Positions 1 to 6,751 of a stretch of 7,045 nt of DNA are shown here, one piece after another. The notes under the pieces are model-generated. The model was not told the DNA's origin. It saw nothing but the letters and a program-made list of their open reading frames with translations, and made no database searches. Both the position numbers and the translations under genes were made by a program. Source of the stretch: Lachnospiraceae bacterium UBA7481 (GTDB lineage: Bacteria; Bacillota; Clostridia; Lachnospirales; Lachnospiraceae); contig DLOP01000142.1 of NCBI GenBank assembly GCA_002478505.1, positions 1-7,045 of the forward strand. The letters are read 5' to 3'. Numbering within the stretch: the first letter of the stretch is position 1; each line of letters opens with the position of its first letter.

Positions 1-687
1 AACAGCATCTCTTGCAAGCATAACGGATAAATCGGTCTCCCATTCCATTACGGCAAGCTCTGAAGCCGAAATAAAACTATCCCCGACACTCTTCAGCACA
101 AATTCATAGATATCCTCCAGTCCCGGCGCGTTATCTTTTGAAAGTTCTTTTTCTGCATACAACCTAAGCTTTGCAAAATCCGGTATACTGATCCCCTTTT
201 CACGCAGTCTAAGATCAACCAGTTCAAAAACATCCGTATATGTATAGACTTTTCTTGTAATCAGTGTGTCAAATAAGTCAAAACTAACCACGTCGGCATT
301 GGAAGCCATATCAAAAAGTCTTTGCTTTGTATTTCCATTCAGGCTCTTAAATTCATAGGAAACACTTGTGTTGATAAGCAAATCCCTGCCCCTCACATCA
401 AACAGGGCAATACCGCACGCACGGCAAAACTCACCGATCCGCTTTGCAATTGCTTTGCAAGATCCGGGACGGGCTACAGCAATGATCAGACTCACATCCT
501 TTGAAGGTATTTCAGAAATAGGAATGATCGGATAGCCATAAATCTCGCCATCCGATCTAAATCCATCTAATATGCCGACAATCAAAAGTTCCTTCCCATA
601 TTCTGTTAAGAACCGCTCTGTTTCCGTCCCTATTCCGTAAAGTGCAATCTTTCTATTTTTATACTGATCAATAATTGTTTCAATCAT
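1..687 (-). CDS. HAD-superfamily (COG5610-like) protein with N-terminal Rossmann-like domain, 3' end outside window
   Basis: The first 229 residues are visible; the frame is open through position 1, so the C-terminus lies outside. Residues 12-97 form a Rossmann-like alpha/beta domain: beta strand plus glycine turn (KIALYGIGTETERF), acidic end of the next strand (GILDGF), then YGYPIIPISEI and a hydrophobic strand (VSLIIAVA). From about residue 130 comes a HAD-type motif I, VVSFDLFDTLITR, with the presumed nucleophile Asp137. The +2 residue, usually an Asp acting as acid/base in HAD phosphatases, is Phe139, with Asp140 at +3. As I recall, this DxFDTL form is typical of the COG5610 HAD-like family found in polysaccharide loci. 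The later HAD motifs are off the window. The start is ATG 687, because an in-frame TGA lies two codons upstream and an AAAGGGG site (700-706) sits 12 bases away. It follows gene 5 by 38 bases, so it is probably co-transcribed. Its substrate cannot be told from the sequence. Confidence 0.75.
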   Translation of the reverse strand, partial: MIETIIDQYKNRKIALYGIGTETERFLTEYGKELLIVGILDGFRSDGEIYGYPIIPISEIPSKDVSLIIAVARPGSCKAIAKRIGEFCRACGIALFDVRGRDLLINTSVSYEFKSLNGNTKQRLFDMASNADVVSFDLFDTLITRKVYTYTDVFELVDLRLREKGISIPDFAKLRLYAEKELSKDNAPGLEDIYEFVLKSVGDSFISASELAVMEWETDLSVMLARDAV

Positions 688-725
688 TTTTCAAATGAAC
701 CCCTTTGCGGAAACTATGATTTCTT

Positions 726-3134
726 CTACAATTGATTTAAAAAATATTTTAGAAAATTTGGATGATTCTCCAACATTTCAGTTCTTTGTTCTATGCAGTC
801 GGCAAGTACATTAACATCATCTTTTTCGCTAAGACGCGAGGAAATTTTCTCACATTTTCCTTTTGAATCAATCAAGTACGTTTTATATGGAGAAAGATTT
901 TGGTCATACTCTTCTAAATATATTATATCTTCGTTCATTTTCTCCATATTCAAACATACATGATCGGAATCAATTTTTAAGATACATTCCATTTTTTCTT
1001 TCTTTATGTCAAATTTAATAACCATATTTGAATCTAATGGTGCATAGTATAATTGATCTTTCAACAAAAGACCGCATAAAAACAAATCGTACCATCCCAA
1101 ACTACCATTTGAACTCTCAAACCCGGTTGGAAATGCTTCAAATTCTTTTACACTGTTGCTTTCTTTTTCCCATCTGACAATCACTTTCTGATTCCCTGTA
1201 AGCCAGAAATATTTCCCATCAAAATTTACTGTCGCATACTGCATTTTTCTTATACCGACAGTCCAAAAGCAATATTCCTTTTTCTGTATATCATATTGCA
1301 GTATAATATTATTGCAACTCATTGGCATCCAAAAAAAGTTTTCTACAATACATACACTTTTATTAGTATGCACTCCTACTTCATATCCGTATAGCTTTTT
1401 AAACCCATTAATAAAGTTTGAAAGTTCCTGTACTGATTCATCTCTTACATCCAAAGACAGCACTACGGAATCATCATCCCCGAATATATATATCTTTCCC
1501 CCATATCCAAAGCATGTCAGATAGTGCATTTTATTCAATTTCCCATCCGACGTCTGTGTTAATGGAATACTATAAAACTTCTTTTGGTATATATCATAGA
1601 CCCGAATACAGTCTCCATCATAAGGGGGGATGTATATTTTATTCTCATATAATGTTGCGCAAGTAAACATCTGTTCTAATTTAGTTTGTACCATACCACA
1701 TAATCTAAATAATCCAGACGATTTAGAATATTCAAACAGGCTTTGCGAATCCTTTGTAAAAATATAAACGGTCTCCTGATCATTGATTATTTCTACACTG
1801 CAAAATATGTCTGTAATACTTTGTATCGCAATTTTTTTCCCTGTCTGCTGATACAACTGTACCACACTACTAGGATTCCCATAGTATGCGTCGCTTAAAA
1901 TAATCGCCCGATCTACATCCGCAGAATCGTCATAAATCCCCCAGCCTTCTTCCTGATATCGCTCCAAAAACTTCTTATATTCTACCCAAAGCTGCGGACG
2001 CATGGACTCAATGGTTGCCTTGATCAACGGATGTGGTCTCCACAAAAGCGCCACTTTATCCTGATTCTCCTTAAATATCCTAAACACGGATTCCATTTTT
2101 TGAAGTAATTTCTCATTATAAGAAAGAAGAGTTGAGACACTTATATTATAAAAAACAACTTTTTTTTGACTGCCATCCGGTTTTTCAATAATCTTCAACC
2201 ACGCTTTCGGAATATCCAAATCTTCTTTTTTTGTATTCAGCAGCTTATCTATCTTAGGGGAACCCGATCCAAATATCTTCTTTTCCCAGATCTCTCTCGT
2301 ATCTTCTCCCATTGCCTTTGACATCACATTAATATATACCTGCCGCATCTTCTCTGACTGCACAATTACCTTGTCCGCATGAACTACCGCAGGGACTGTA
2401 CAGAAATGTTCCATCCTCTGCACAGCCGCCTGATCATCCGGCTCTATCTCCTGCAAGACAAAATAAGGTATATACACTAATTCATCCGTATATTTTTTTA
2501 GTTCCCTAGAGTAATAGGCAGGATGAACGCTGGTTACCAGATTATACTCATCATATGGATTATGTATATAAATCGCATCCGGATGCTCTGTTGCTATATC
2601 GTATTGTTGCCACGATACAATTGGCACATATTCCGGATACTGATCTCCTTCATAGTGCATTTCCCGGGCACTTCCGTCAGGATTCTTATCAAAATAAGGA
2701 ATAGGTATGACATACGCATCACAATTCGGATCAGCGTATGCCGCTTTCCAGACACTCTCCAGGCTGTCCCACATAGACGCCTTATAGGGCAGGAAAACAA
2801 CCTGTTTCTTATCATCCGGCAGATCATAGTTCACACGGTTACGAATCTGCACTAACTGCTTTTGAATCTTCTTGGTCAGTTTTCTGCATAGATTGACATC
2901 CGCCTGCGCGCAATTCATCTGATAGATATTCTCACAATAGGCTTCCAATATGTGAACAATCTCTTCAGCTTCCTGTCCCTGCTTTTCAATTGTATTGCCA
3001 ATTTGGATTGCCGCATCCTGACAATCAGCCAAAACTTCTGTTGTCACAGGGATATTGGATTCAAGATTTTTTGTAACAGATATATTTATTTTTTCCAAAG
3101 AATCTATAATAGACAAAATCTCTCTCTTTTTCAT
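726..3134 (-). CDS. CDP-glycerol glycerophosphotransferase-like GT-B protein fused to a C-terminal beta-propeller
   Basis: An 802-residue protein with three parts. Residues 1-100 are mostly helical and charged, with no signal peptide or membrane segment. Residues about 109-440 resemble the TagF/CDP-glycerol glycerophosphotransferase family as it occurs in Clostridia: a first Rossmann strand (VVFLPYKASMWDSLESVW), a conserved-looking HNPYDEYNLVTSVHP block near 191-205, LWRPHP at 364-369, and a donor-site-like segment around Asp415 and Ser422-Ser423 (SDAYYGNPSSVVQLY). This module would transfer a phosphopolyol or sugar unit in the cytoplasm; the donor is not certain. Residues about 454-764 hold seven degenerate repeats of a beta-propeller type. 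ATG 3134 is preferred over the in-frame TTG at 3140 because the AAGGG site at 3143-3147 lies 8 bases from the ATG and only 2 from the TTG. The propeller half is much more AT-rich than the enzyme half. It is 84 bases after gene 4 and 38 before gene 6. The family call for the enzyme half is moderate; the gene itself is certain. Confidence 0.8.
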   Translation of the reverse strand: MKKREILSIIDSLEKINISVTKNLESNIPVTTEVLADCQDAAIQIGNTIEKQGQEAEEIVHILEAYCENIYQMNCAQADVNLCRKLTKKIQKQLVQIRNRVNYDLPDDKKQVVFLPYKASMWDSLESVWKAAYADPNCDAYVIPIPYFDKNPDGSAREMHYEGDQYPEYVPIVSWQQYDIATEHPDAIYIHNPYDEYNLVTSVHPAYYSRELKKYTDELVYIPYFVLQEIEPDDQAAVQRMEHFCTVPAVVHADKVIVQSEKMRQVYINVMSKAMGEDTREIWEKKIFGSGSPKIDKLLNTKKEDLDIPKAWLKIIEKPDGSQKKVVFYNISVSTLLSYNEKLLQKMESVFRIFKENQDKVALLWRPHPLIKATIESMRPQLWVEYKKFLERYQEEGWGIYDDSADVDRAIILSDAYYGNPSSVVQLYQQTGKKIAIQSITDIFCSVEIINDQETVYIFTKDSQSLFEYSKSSGLFRLCGMVQTKLEQMFTCATLYENKIYIPPYDGDCIRVYDIYQKKFYSIPLTQTSDGKLNKMHYLTCFGYGGKIYIFGDDDSVVLSLDVRDESVQELSNFINGFKKLYGYEVGVHTNKSVCIVENFFWMPMSCNNIILQYDIQKKEYCFWTVGIRKMQYATVNFDGKYFWLTGNQKVIVRWEKESNSVKEFEAFPTGFESSNGSLGWYDLFLCGLLLKDQLYYAPLDSNMVIKFDIKKEKMECILKIDSDHVCLNMEKMNEDIIYLEEYDQNLSPYKTYLIDSKGKCEKISSRLSEKDDVNVLADCIEQRTEMLENHPNFLKYFLNQL
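843..1775 (-). repeat. Seven degenerate beta-propeller (kelch-like) protein repeats within the 726-3134 gene
   Basis: Seven protein-level repeats start near residues 454, 497, 545, 597, 639, 692 and 734, a spacing of 42-53 residues, which fits propeller blades. Each has a hydrophobic/aromatic strand such as ENKIYIPP, GGKIYIFG, ENFFWMPM, DGKYFWLTG or KDQLYYAP, followed 8-12 residues later by a second strand such as IRVYDIYQKKF, VLSLDVRDESV, ILQYDIQKKEY, IVRWEKESNSV or VIKFDIKKEKM. The pattern suggests a complete seven-bladed propeller that would bind a glycan or a partner protein. Repeat boundaries were set by eye, and DNA-level identity between repeats is low, so this is old divergence and not recent tandem duplication. 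Confidence 0.65.
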
Positions 3135-3142
3135 TTTCAATA

Positions 3143-3147
3143 CCCTT
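3143..3147 (-). promoter_or_regulatory. Ribosome binding site deciding the start of the 726-3134 gene
   Basis: AAGGG on the minus strand, 8 bases before ATG 3134. The in-frame TTG at 3140 would be only 2 bases away, so it is unlikely to be the initiator. Confidence 0.65.
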
Positions 3148-3218
3148 ACTATATATTTCTTATGGCATATTTCGGTTGCTGTTCTTTTTCATGGACAGAT
3201 GCGTATCCACTCTCAATA

Positions 3219-4607
3219 TTACATTATTTCCTTTACCATCTTCTCAAAAGCTGTCATAGAAAACTGTTTCTCATAAATTTCTCTTGCACGTATTCCCATA
3301 TCAACCAATTTGTCTTGATGTTCTATGCACCAGATGATCTTATCGGTCAATTCCTGTTCGTCCTCACTGTGGAATACCATCCCGTCTATCCCGCTGCAAA
3401 TATATTCTGCTGTGCCTGTCGCATCTGATACGATACAGGTTACTTTGTGCATCATCGCCTCAGCTGCTACTGTCGGCATCGGATCCTCTCGTGACGGGCA
3501 AACCATGACATCTGCACATTCAAGTATATCATGAATTCCCTTCCTGTCCATAGTCCCGGTCATGATAATCTCCGGAATATCTTGTATTGTTTCTTTAATA
3601 CTCTCCGCCATTTGAGATGTGTTTTGTCCTATCAGATAAAATTCTGCTTTTTCGCGAATCTCTTTCGGAATTTTTTGAATCGCCCGCACTAGAATATCTT
3701 GTCCTTTTCTGGCTTCAATATATCCGATCGTTACAAAACAAATTTTCTTATTGTCATCACTCGATTTATCACAAAATGCCGCTTCGTCAGCAACTCCATA
3801 AATCAAATCACCAATTTCTATATCCGGTAAAAATTGGACCAGTGCCTTCCTTGCAACCGGTCCTACTGCATAAACCTGCATATTCTCCCGGTTCAATCCC
3901 CTAAGTATTTGCTTATCTACGCCCGCATAAAAAAATGCTGAATCATGCAGCCACCACACAACCGGCACTTTTGTAACCCTATCTGATAAAAACACATAAA
4001 AATTTATCGTATTACATACGATACGTAAAAATCCTGCTGTCCATTTTGCCTCGCGCATGGTTTCTATCTGTAAATTCACATCCACAATCACGGGAATCCC
4101 CTCAGAGATCAACATCTCTCTCAATGGTCCATCCAGTGTCGATGCAAATACAACCTTATCTCCTCGTGCTCTGAGCACTCTCGCCATATGATATAAAGCA
4201 ATCGCAGGTCCACCTAAGGTAAGATCATGCGACAAAAGCAGAGTGCAGGAGGACTTCTCCACAGCTTCTGCTCCACCATAATATTGTACGGGTTTCTTAT
4301 AATCTGCCGCCTGTCCCTCATCGCTCCGGCAAATTAAATTGTGAAGGTCGTAGAAATGATAAATACGCTCTTCCGGAACTCCCAGCTCTAATAGCTGCTT
4401 TTTCATCTCCTTCACATAGAAACTCAAAATTATAACCGCATCATATGCAAGTTTTACCCCTTGTTTCGGGGAGAGGACCTGTATTCCATCCAAATATGTA
4501 TTCTGTTTACCAACAGCGTTGTCAATTAACGCAACGATATCTTCCTTTGCAAACCATTTCTTATATCGAATGTAATACTCTCCTGTTCCAAAGATCACAT
4601 ATTTCAT
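3219..4607 (-). CDS. GT4-family glycosyltransferase with N-terminal Rossmann-like domain
   Basis: A 462-residue protein. Residues 1-95 form a small Rossmann-like domain (MKYVIFGTGEYYIRY, then VALIDNAVG, LDGIQVLSP, and YDAVIILSFY). Residues about 120-462 form a GT-B retaining glycosyltransferase of family GT4: LLLSHDLTLGGPAIALYHMA at the N-lobe acceptor side, IGYIEARKGQDILVRAI at 294-310, and the nucleotide-sugar motif CPSREDPMPTVAAEAM at 370-385. In that motif the usual EX7E first Glu aligns with Asp375, with Glu383 as the second. It should act in the cytoplasm on a lipid-linked or wall glycan acceptor, transferring a sugar I cannot name. An upstream in-frame ATG at 4682 would add 25 residues inside the previous gene; the start at 4607 is chosen because it has a strong AGGAGAGGA site 9 bases away, overlaps the previous stop as ATGA, and begins directly at the Rossmann strand. 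Coupled translation with the GT2 gene is likely. Confidence 0.9.
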   Translation of the reverse strand: MKYVIFGTGEYYIRYKKWFAKEDIVALIDNAVGKQNTYLDGIQVLSPKQGVKLAYDAVIILSFYVKEMKKQLLELGVPEERIYHFYDLHNLICRSDEGQAADYKKPVQYYGGAEAVEKSSCTLLLSHDLTLGGPAIALYHMARVLRARGDKVVFASTLDGPLREMLISEGIPVIVDVNLQIETMREAKWTAGFLRIVCNTINFYVFLSDRVTKVPVVWWLHDSAFFYAGVDKQILRGLNRENMQVYAVGPVARKALVQFLPDIEIGDLIYGVADEAAFCDKSSDDNKKICFVTIGYIEARKGQDILVRAIQKIPKEIREKAEFYLIGQNTSQMAESIKETIQDIPEIIMTGTMDRKGIHDILECADVMVCPSREDPMPTVAAEAMMHKVTCIVSDATGTAEYICSGIDGMVFHSEDEQELTDKIIWCIEHQDKLVDMGIRAREIYEKQFSMTAFEKMVKEIM

Positions 4608-5779
4608 ATCCCGTTGTCCTCTCCTGTCAGATGCGACTTGGAAAACATCTTCATCTGGCCAAGCAATTCCATAATTCCACATACTTTAATTTTCGTCAAA
4701 TGAGACAGTTTCTCCTTTATACTGTCTACCGCTTCCACCAACGATATAATGATCATATCCACCTGCGGAAGCGCAGCCTCCGGCTGATATATCGGTATTT
4801 CCTCTTTCAGGTACTCTGCATTCATATCGATAAAATAATTGACGCATATTCCTTCTTTTGAAAGCGTGTGATACAGTCTTTTTCCAATCTGGTTGTATCC
4901 GTACACTGCAATACTGTGAACACCACGTTGTCGTAGATAAGCGGATATACTGGCATCCTCTTCCTGCAATCTCAGCCATGTGTCGTATACAAAAAACATT
5001 TTTTGAAACTTAACCAGTATTCCTATATGGGCTGCTGCCACCGCTACTACCGCATCATGCAGCTTTTCCAGCTCCTGCCCTTTAAGGATTCCGTTTGCTT
5101 TCACTGCATCATACAACTCTGCCTCAGAATCCATCATATGTTTTACGTTTATCGACTCATTTTCCCCGTCCACCACATGTTCAAATAAAAGTTCAGGATT
5201 CAATGCAAACTCTTGTCCTTCTGCAATCATACACAGCCACAGCAGCCAGTCATCCGCTCCGTTATTTTTCAGTTCAACTTCTGTCCAAATCTTTGGAATT
5301 CTATCTTTCCTGAGCAATACCTGTCCCGGAGAGATGATCGGATTTCTGACACCGACTATATATTCCCTGTTGATAACTTTCTCAAAAGGCATTCTAGTAT
5401 CATAGAACTGCCGCCCTTCATGAAGAATCTTACATACAACAGCATCTTTATCTGCCAGATGCGCTAACTGGCTATTAAAATAATCCGGATATATTCTGTC
5501 ATCCTGATCCAAAAACAGAACATAATCGCCTTTACAATAGTCTAACCCTCTGACTCTGGCTCCGTGAATACCTCTATTCTTATCGGTTTCAATAACTTGT
5601 ACATCTATTTTTTCAGAAGAAAAGCCGCCTATCTGTTCATCAGGATCATCATTGACCAACAGAAGCTCCAAAGTGCATTTACCAACACCCCCTGATGCAC
5701 ATTTCTCAAGCTGATCTATGATATTATCAATATATTTTTTGCCGTGAAAAATTGGAACAATTATAGTTACAGTATTCAT
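4604..5779 (-). CDS. GT2-family glycosyltransferase with C-terminal Rossmann-like domain
   Basis: A 391-residue protein. Residues 1-200 form a GT-A domain: TIIVPIFHGKKYIDNIIDQL at the N-terminus, the nucleotide-binding acidic pair at VNDDPDE (Asp44-Asp45, where many relatives read VDDGSTD), NRGIHGARVRGLDYCKGDYV, and the metal-binding DxD at FLDQDDRI (Asp91/Asp93). A candidate catalytic acidic pair is NGADDWLLWL (Asp176-Asp177). Residues about 200-275 are helical. Residues about 281-375 form a Rossmann-like domain (SIAVYGYNQIGKRL, YFIDMN, IPIYQPE, VDMIIISL) similar to those in three neighbouring genes. No membrane segment is evident, so it acts as a soluble or peripheral enzyme extending a glycan; donor sugar unknown. 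ATG 5779 has AAGGGG (5790-5795) 10 bases upstream and follows the fucosyltransferase stop by 22 bases. Its TGA overlaps the GT4 start by 4 bases. Confidence 0.92.
   Translation of the reverse strand: MNTVTIIVPIFHGKKYIDNIIDQLEKCASGGVGKCTLELLLVNDDPDEQIGGFSSEKIDVQVIETDKNRGIHGARVRGLDYCKGDYVLFLDQDDRIYPDYFNSQLAHLADKDAVVCKILHEGRQFYDTRMPFEKVINREYIVGVRNPIISPGQVLLRKDRIPKIWTEVELKNNGADDWLLWLCMIAEGQEFALNPELLFEHVVDGENESINVKHMMDSEAELYDAVKANGILKGQELEKLHDAVVAVAAAHIGILVKFQKMFFVYDTWLRLQEEDASISAYLRQRGVHSIAVYGYNQIGKRLYHTLSKEGICVNYFIDMNAEYLKEEIPIYQPEAALPQVDMIIISLVEAVDSIKEKLSHLTKIKVCGIMELLGQMKMFSKSHLTGEDNGI
4617..4625 (-). promoter_or_regulatory. Ribosome binding site of the GT4 gene, inside the end of the GT2 gene
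   Basis: AGGAGAGGA on the minus strand with a 9-base spacer to ATG 4607. It lies within the last codons of the upstream GT2 gene and supports the short start and translational coupling. Confidence 0.75.
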
Positions 5780-5801
5780 GCACGCTTTTCCCCTTATTAT
5801 T

Positions 5802-6680
5802 TCAAAAAGACTCTCGAATCCATTCTACCGGCAGAATATTTTTCTCACATCCAAAGATTCCTTTTAGAAACCAGTGATTCGGAGCAATCACCACTTTATC
5901 ATGATTGCCATTCAACCATGCGCCCCACCAACTAAACGTACTGTTAGCTATGATATTATTTTTGCAACAACTCATAACGAACAATTCTTCATAATCCTTT
6001 AAACACTCGTTTCCACTGACATAATAGCAATTATAACCAAAATCAATATTTCGTTTAACCCAGTCAGGCTCATCAGAAAAGATAATCCAGAATGGATTAT
6101 CTACAAGTTCTTTCATATGTTTCATAGCATTCACATAATAACTATCCGGAATTGCGTTAAATGTTCTGGCATAATCACCTCTTCTGATATGAACAGAAAC
6201 GGTATTAGACCTTTTCAGATGTTCTCGTAGTGTTTTGCTTATCCTTATCTTTTTCCTAGGGAATATCTCTTTTGCAATAATTGCACTATACTTATCAAAA
6301 TATCGGCTATCCTGAAACCACCCCTGCAAATACCAGTTTCCATCTAATCTTAATAACTCTTCATGATAACCCAACTCAGATTCTTCATAATATTTATATG
6401 GCAGCCATCCATTGATTGAAATCCGCTTTGCAGCTTCCTTAATAACCTGGGGCCCATTTATATATGGGTAAAAATGCTGGACATTATTACATATAGGCAA
6501 AAAAATCCTAAAGTTTCTCAATCCACATTCTCTTTGAACTTTATTCTGTTCTCCCATGCAACTTCCCGTCTCTCGAATATCCAAAAAAACCTTCTGGTCT
6601 GTTGACAAAGATAATGCCCTTGCAAAAGCATATTGAAAAAGCTGGTTGCCAAGTCCTTCCCATATTCTAACAATAATCAT
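5802..6680 (-). CDS. Alpha-1,2-fucosyltransferase-like GT11 glycosyltransferase
   Basis: A 292-residue protein with all the recognisable GT11 hallmarks: GLGNQLFQYAFARAL at residues 9-23, the GDP-fucose-binding VSVHIRRGDY at 161-170, FSDEPDWV at 201-208, and NSTFSWWGAWL at 246-256. This family transfers L-fucose from GDP-fucose in alpha-1,2 linkage, most often to galactose, making H-antigen-like ends; a few bacterial members use other acceptors. Length fits the bacterial family (about 280-300). The start is ATG 6680 (MIIVRIWEGLGNQ), the usual family start. An in-frame ATG at 6725 would add 15 residues with no homology pattern and no nearby binding site. The gene is strikingly AT-rich: two sampled 60-base lines (6001, 6241) count 30% and 28% GC, against 52% and 42% in the neighbouring GT2 gene (5041, 5401). 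This hints at separate acquisition. GDP-fucose synthesis genes are not in the window. Confidence 0.93.
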   Translation of the reverse strand: MIIVRIWEGLGNQLFQYAFARALSLSTDQKVFLDIRETGSCMGEQNKVQRECGLRNFRIFLPICNNVQHFYPYINGPQVIKEAAKRISINGWLPYKYYEESELGYHEELLRLDGNWYLQGWFQDSRYFDKYSAIIAKEIFPRKKIRISKTLREHLKRSNTVSVHIRRGDYARTFNAIPDSYYVNAMKHMKELVDNPFWIIFSDEPDWVKRNIDFGYNCYYVSGNECLKDYEELFVMSCCKNNIIANSTFSWWGAWLNGNHDKVVIAPNHWFLKGIFGCEKNILPVEWIRESF

Positions 6681-6692
6681 CCCTATCCCATG

Positions 6693-6698
6693 CCTCCT
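6693..6698 (-). promoter_or_regulatory. Ribosome binding site of the fucosyltransferase gene
   Basis: AGGAGG on the minus strand, 12 bases from ATG 6680. The spacing is long but it is the only good site nearby. It argues against the upstream ATG at 6725, since it would then lie inside the coding sequence. A nearer ATG at 6690 is out of frame and hits a stop after two codons. Confidence 0.6.
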
Positions 6699-6751
6699 AA
6701 TACCCCCAATAACGTGATCATCCATTCTTTATAAGTTGCTTTGTATCTCCG

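Noticed and set aside
440..461. Short near-repeat GCTTTGCAATTGCTTTGCAA that also contains small palindromes
   Set aside because: It falls inside the HAD-like coding region and is explained by the codons for CKAIAK; there is no flanking structure suggesting a site or element.
3135..3218. Possible internal promoter in the 84-base gap (TTGAGA-like element on the minus strand)
   Set aside because: There is no acceptable -10 box at 16-18 bases from it; AT-rich stretches nearer the start lack a matching -35. No hairpin with a T-run is present either, so no terminator is called.
2952..3428. Plus-strand open frame of 158 codons across the gap between the two large minus-strand genes
   Set aside because: Most of it lies antisense to well-supported coding sequence, the translation shows no domain pattern (Cys/Phe/Tyr-rich, typical of antisense reading), and no binding site precedes it.
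4445..4861. Plus-strand open frame of 138 codons opposite the GT2/GT4 junction
   Set aside because: It is antisense to two genes with clear motifs; its residues look like the complement of coding DNA and resemble no family.
6681..6751. Terminator or promoter between the right-end gene and the fucosyltransferase gene
   Set aside because: No stable inverted repeat followed by a T-run and no convincing -35/-10 pair was found by eye, so read-through is assumed.
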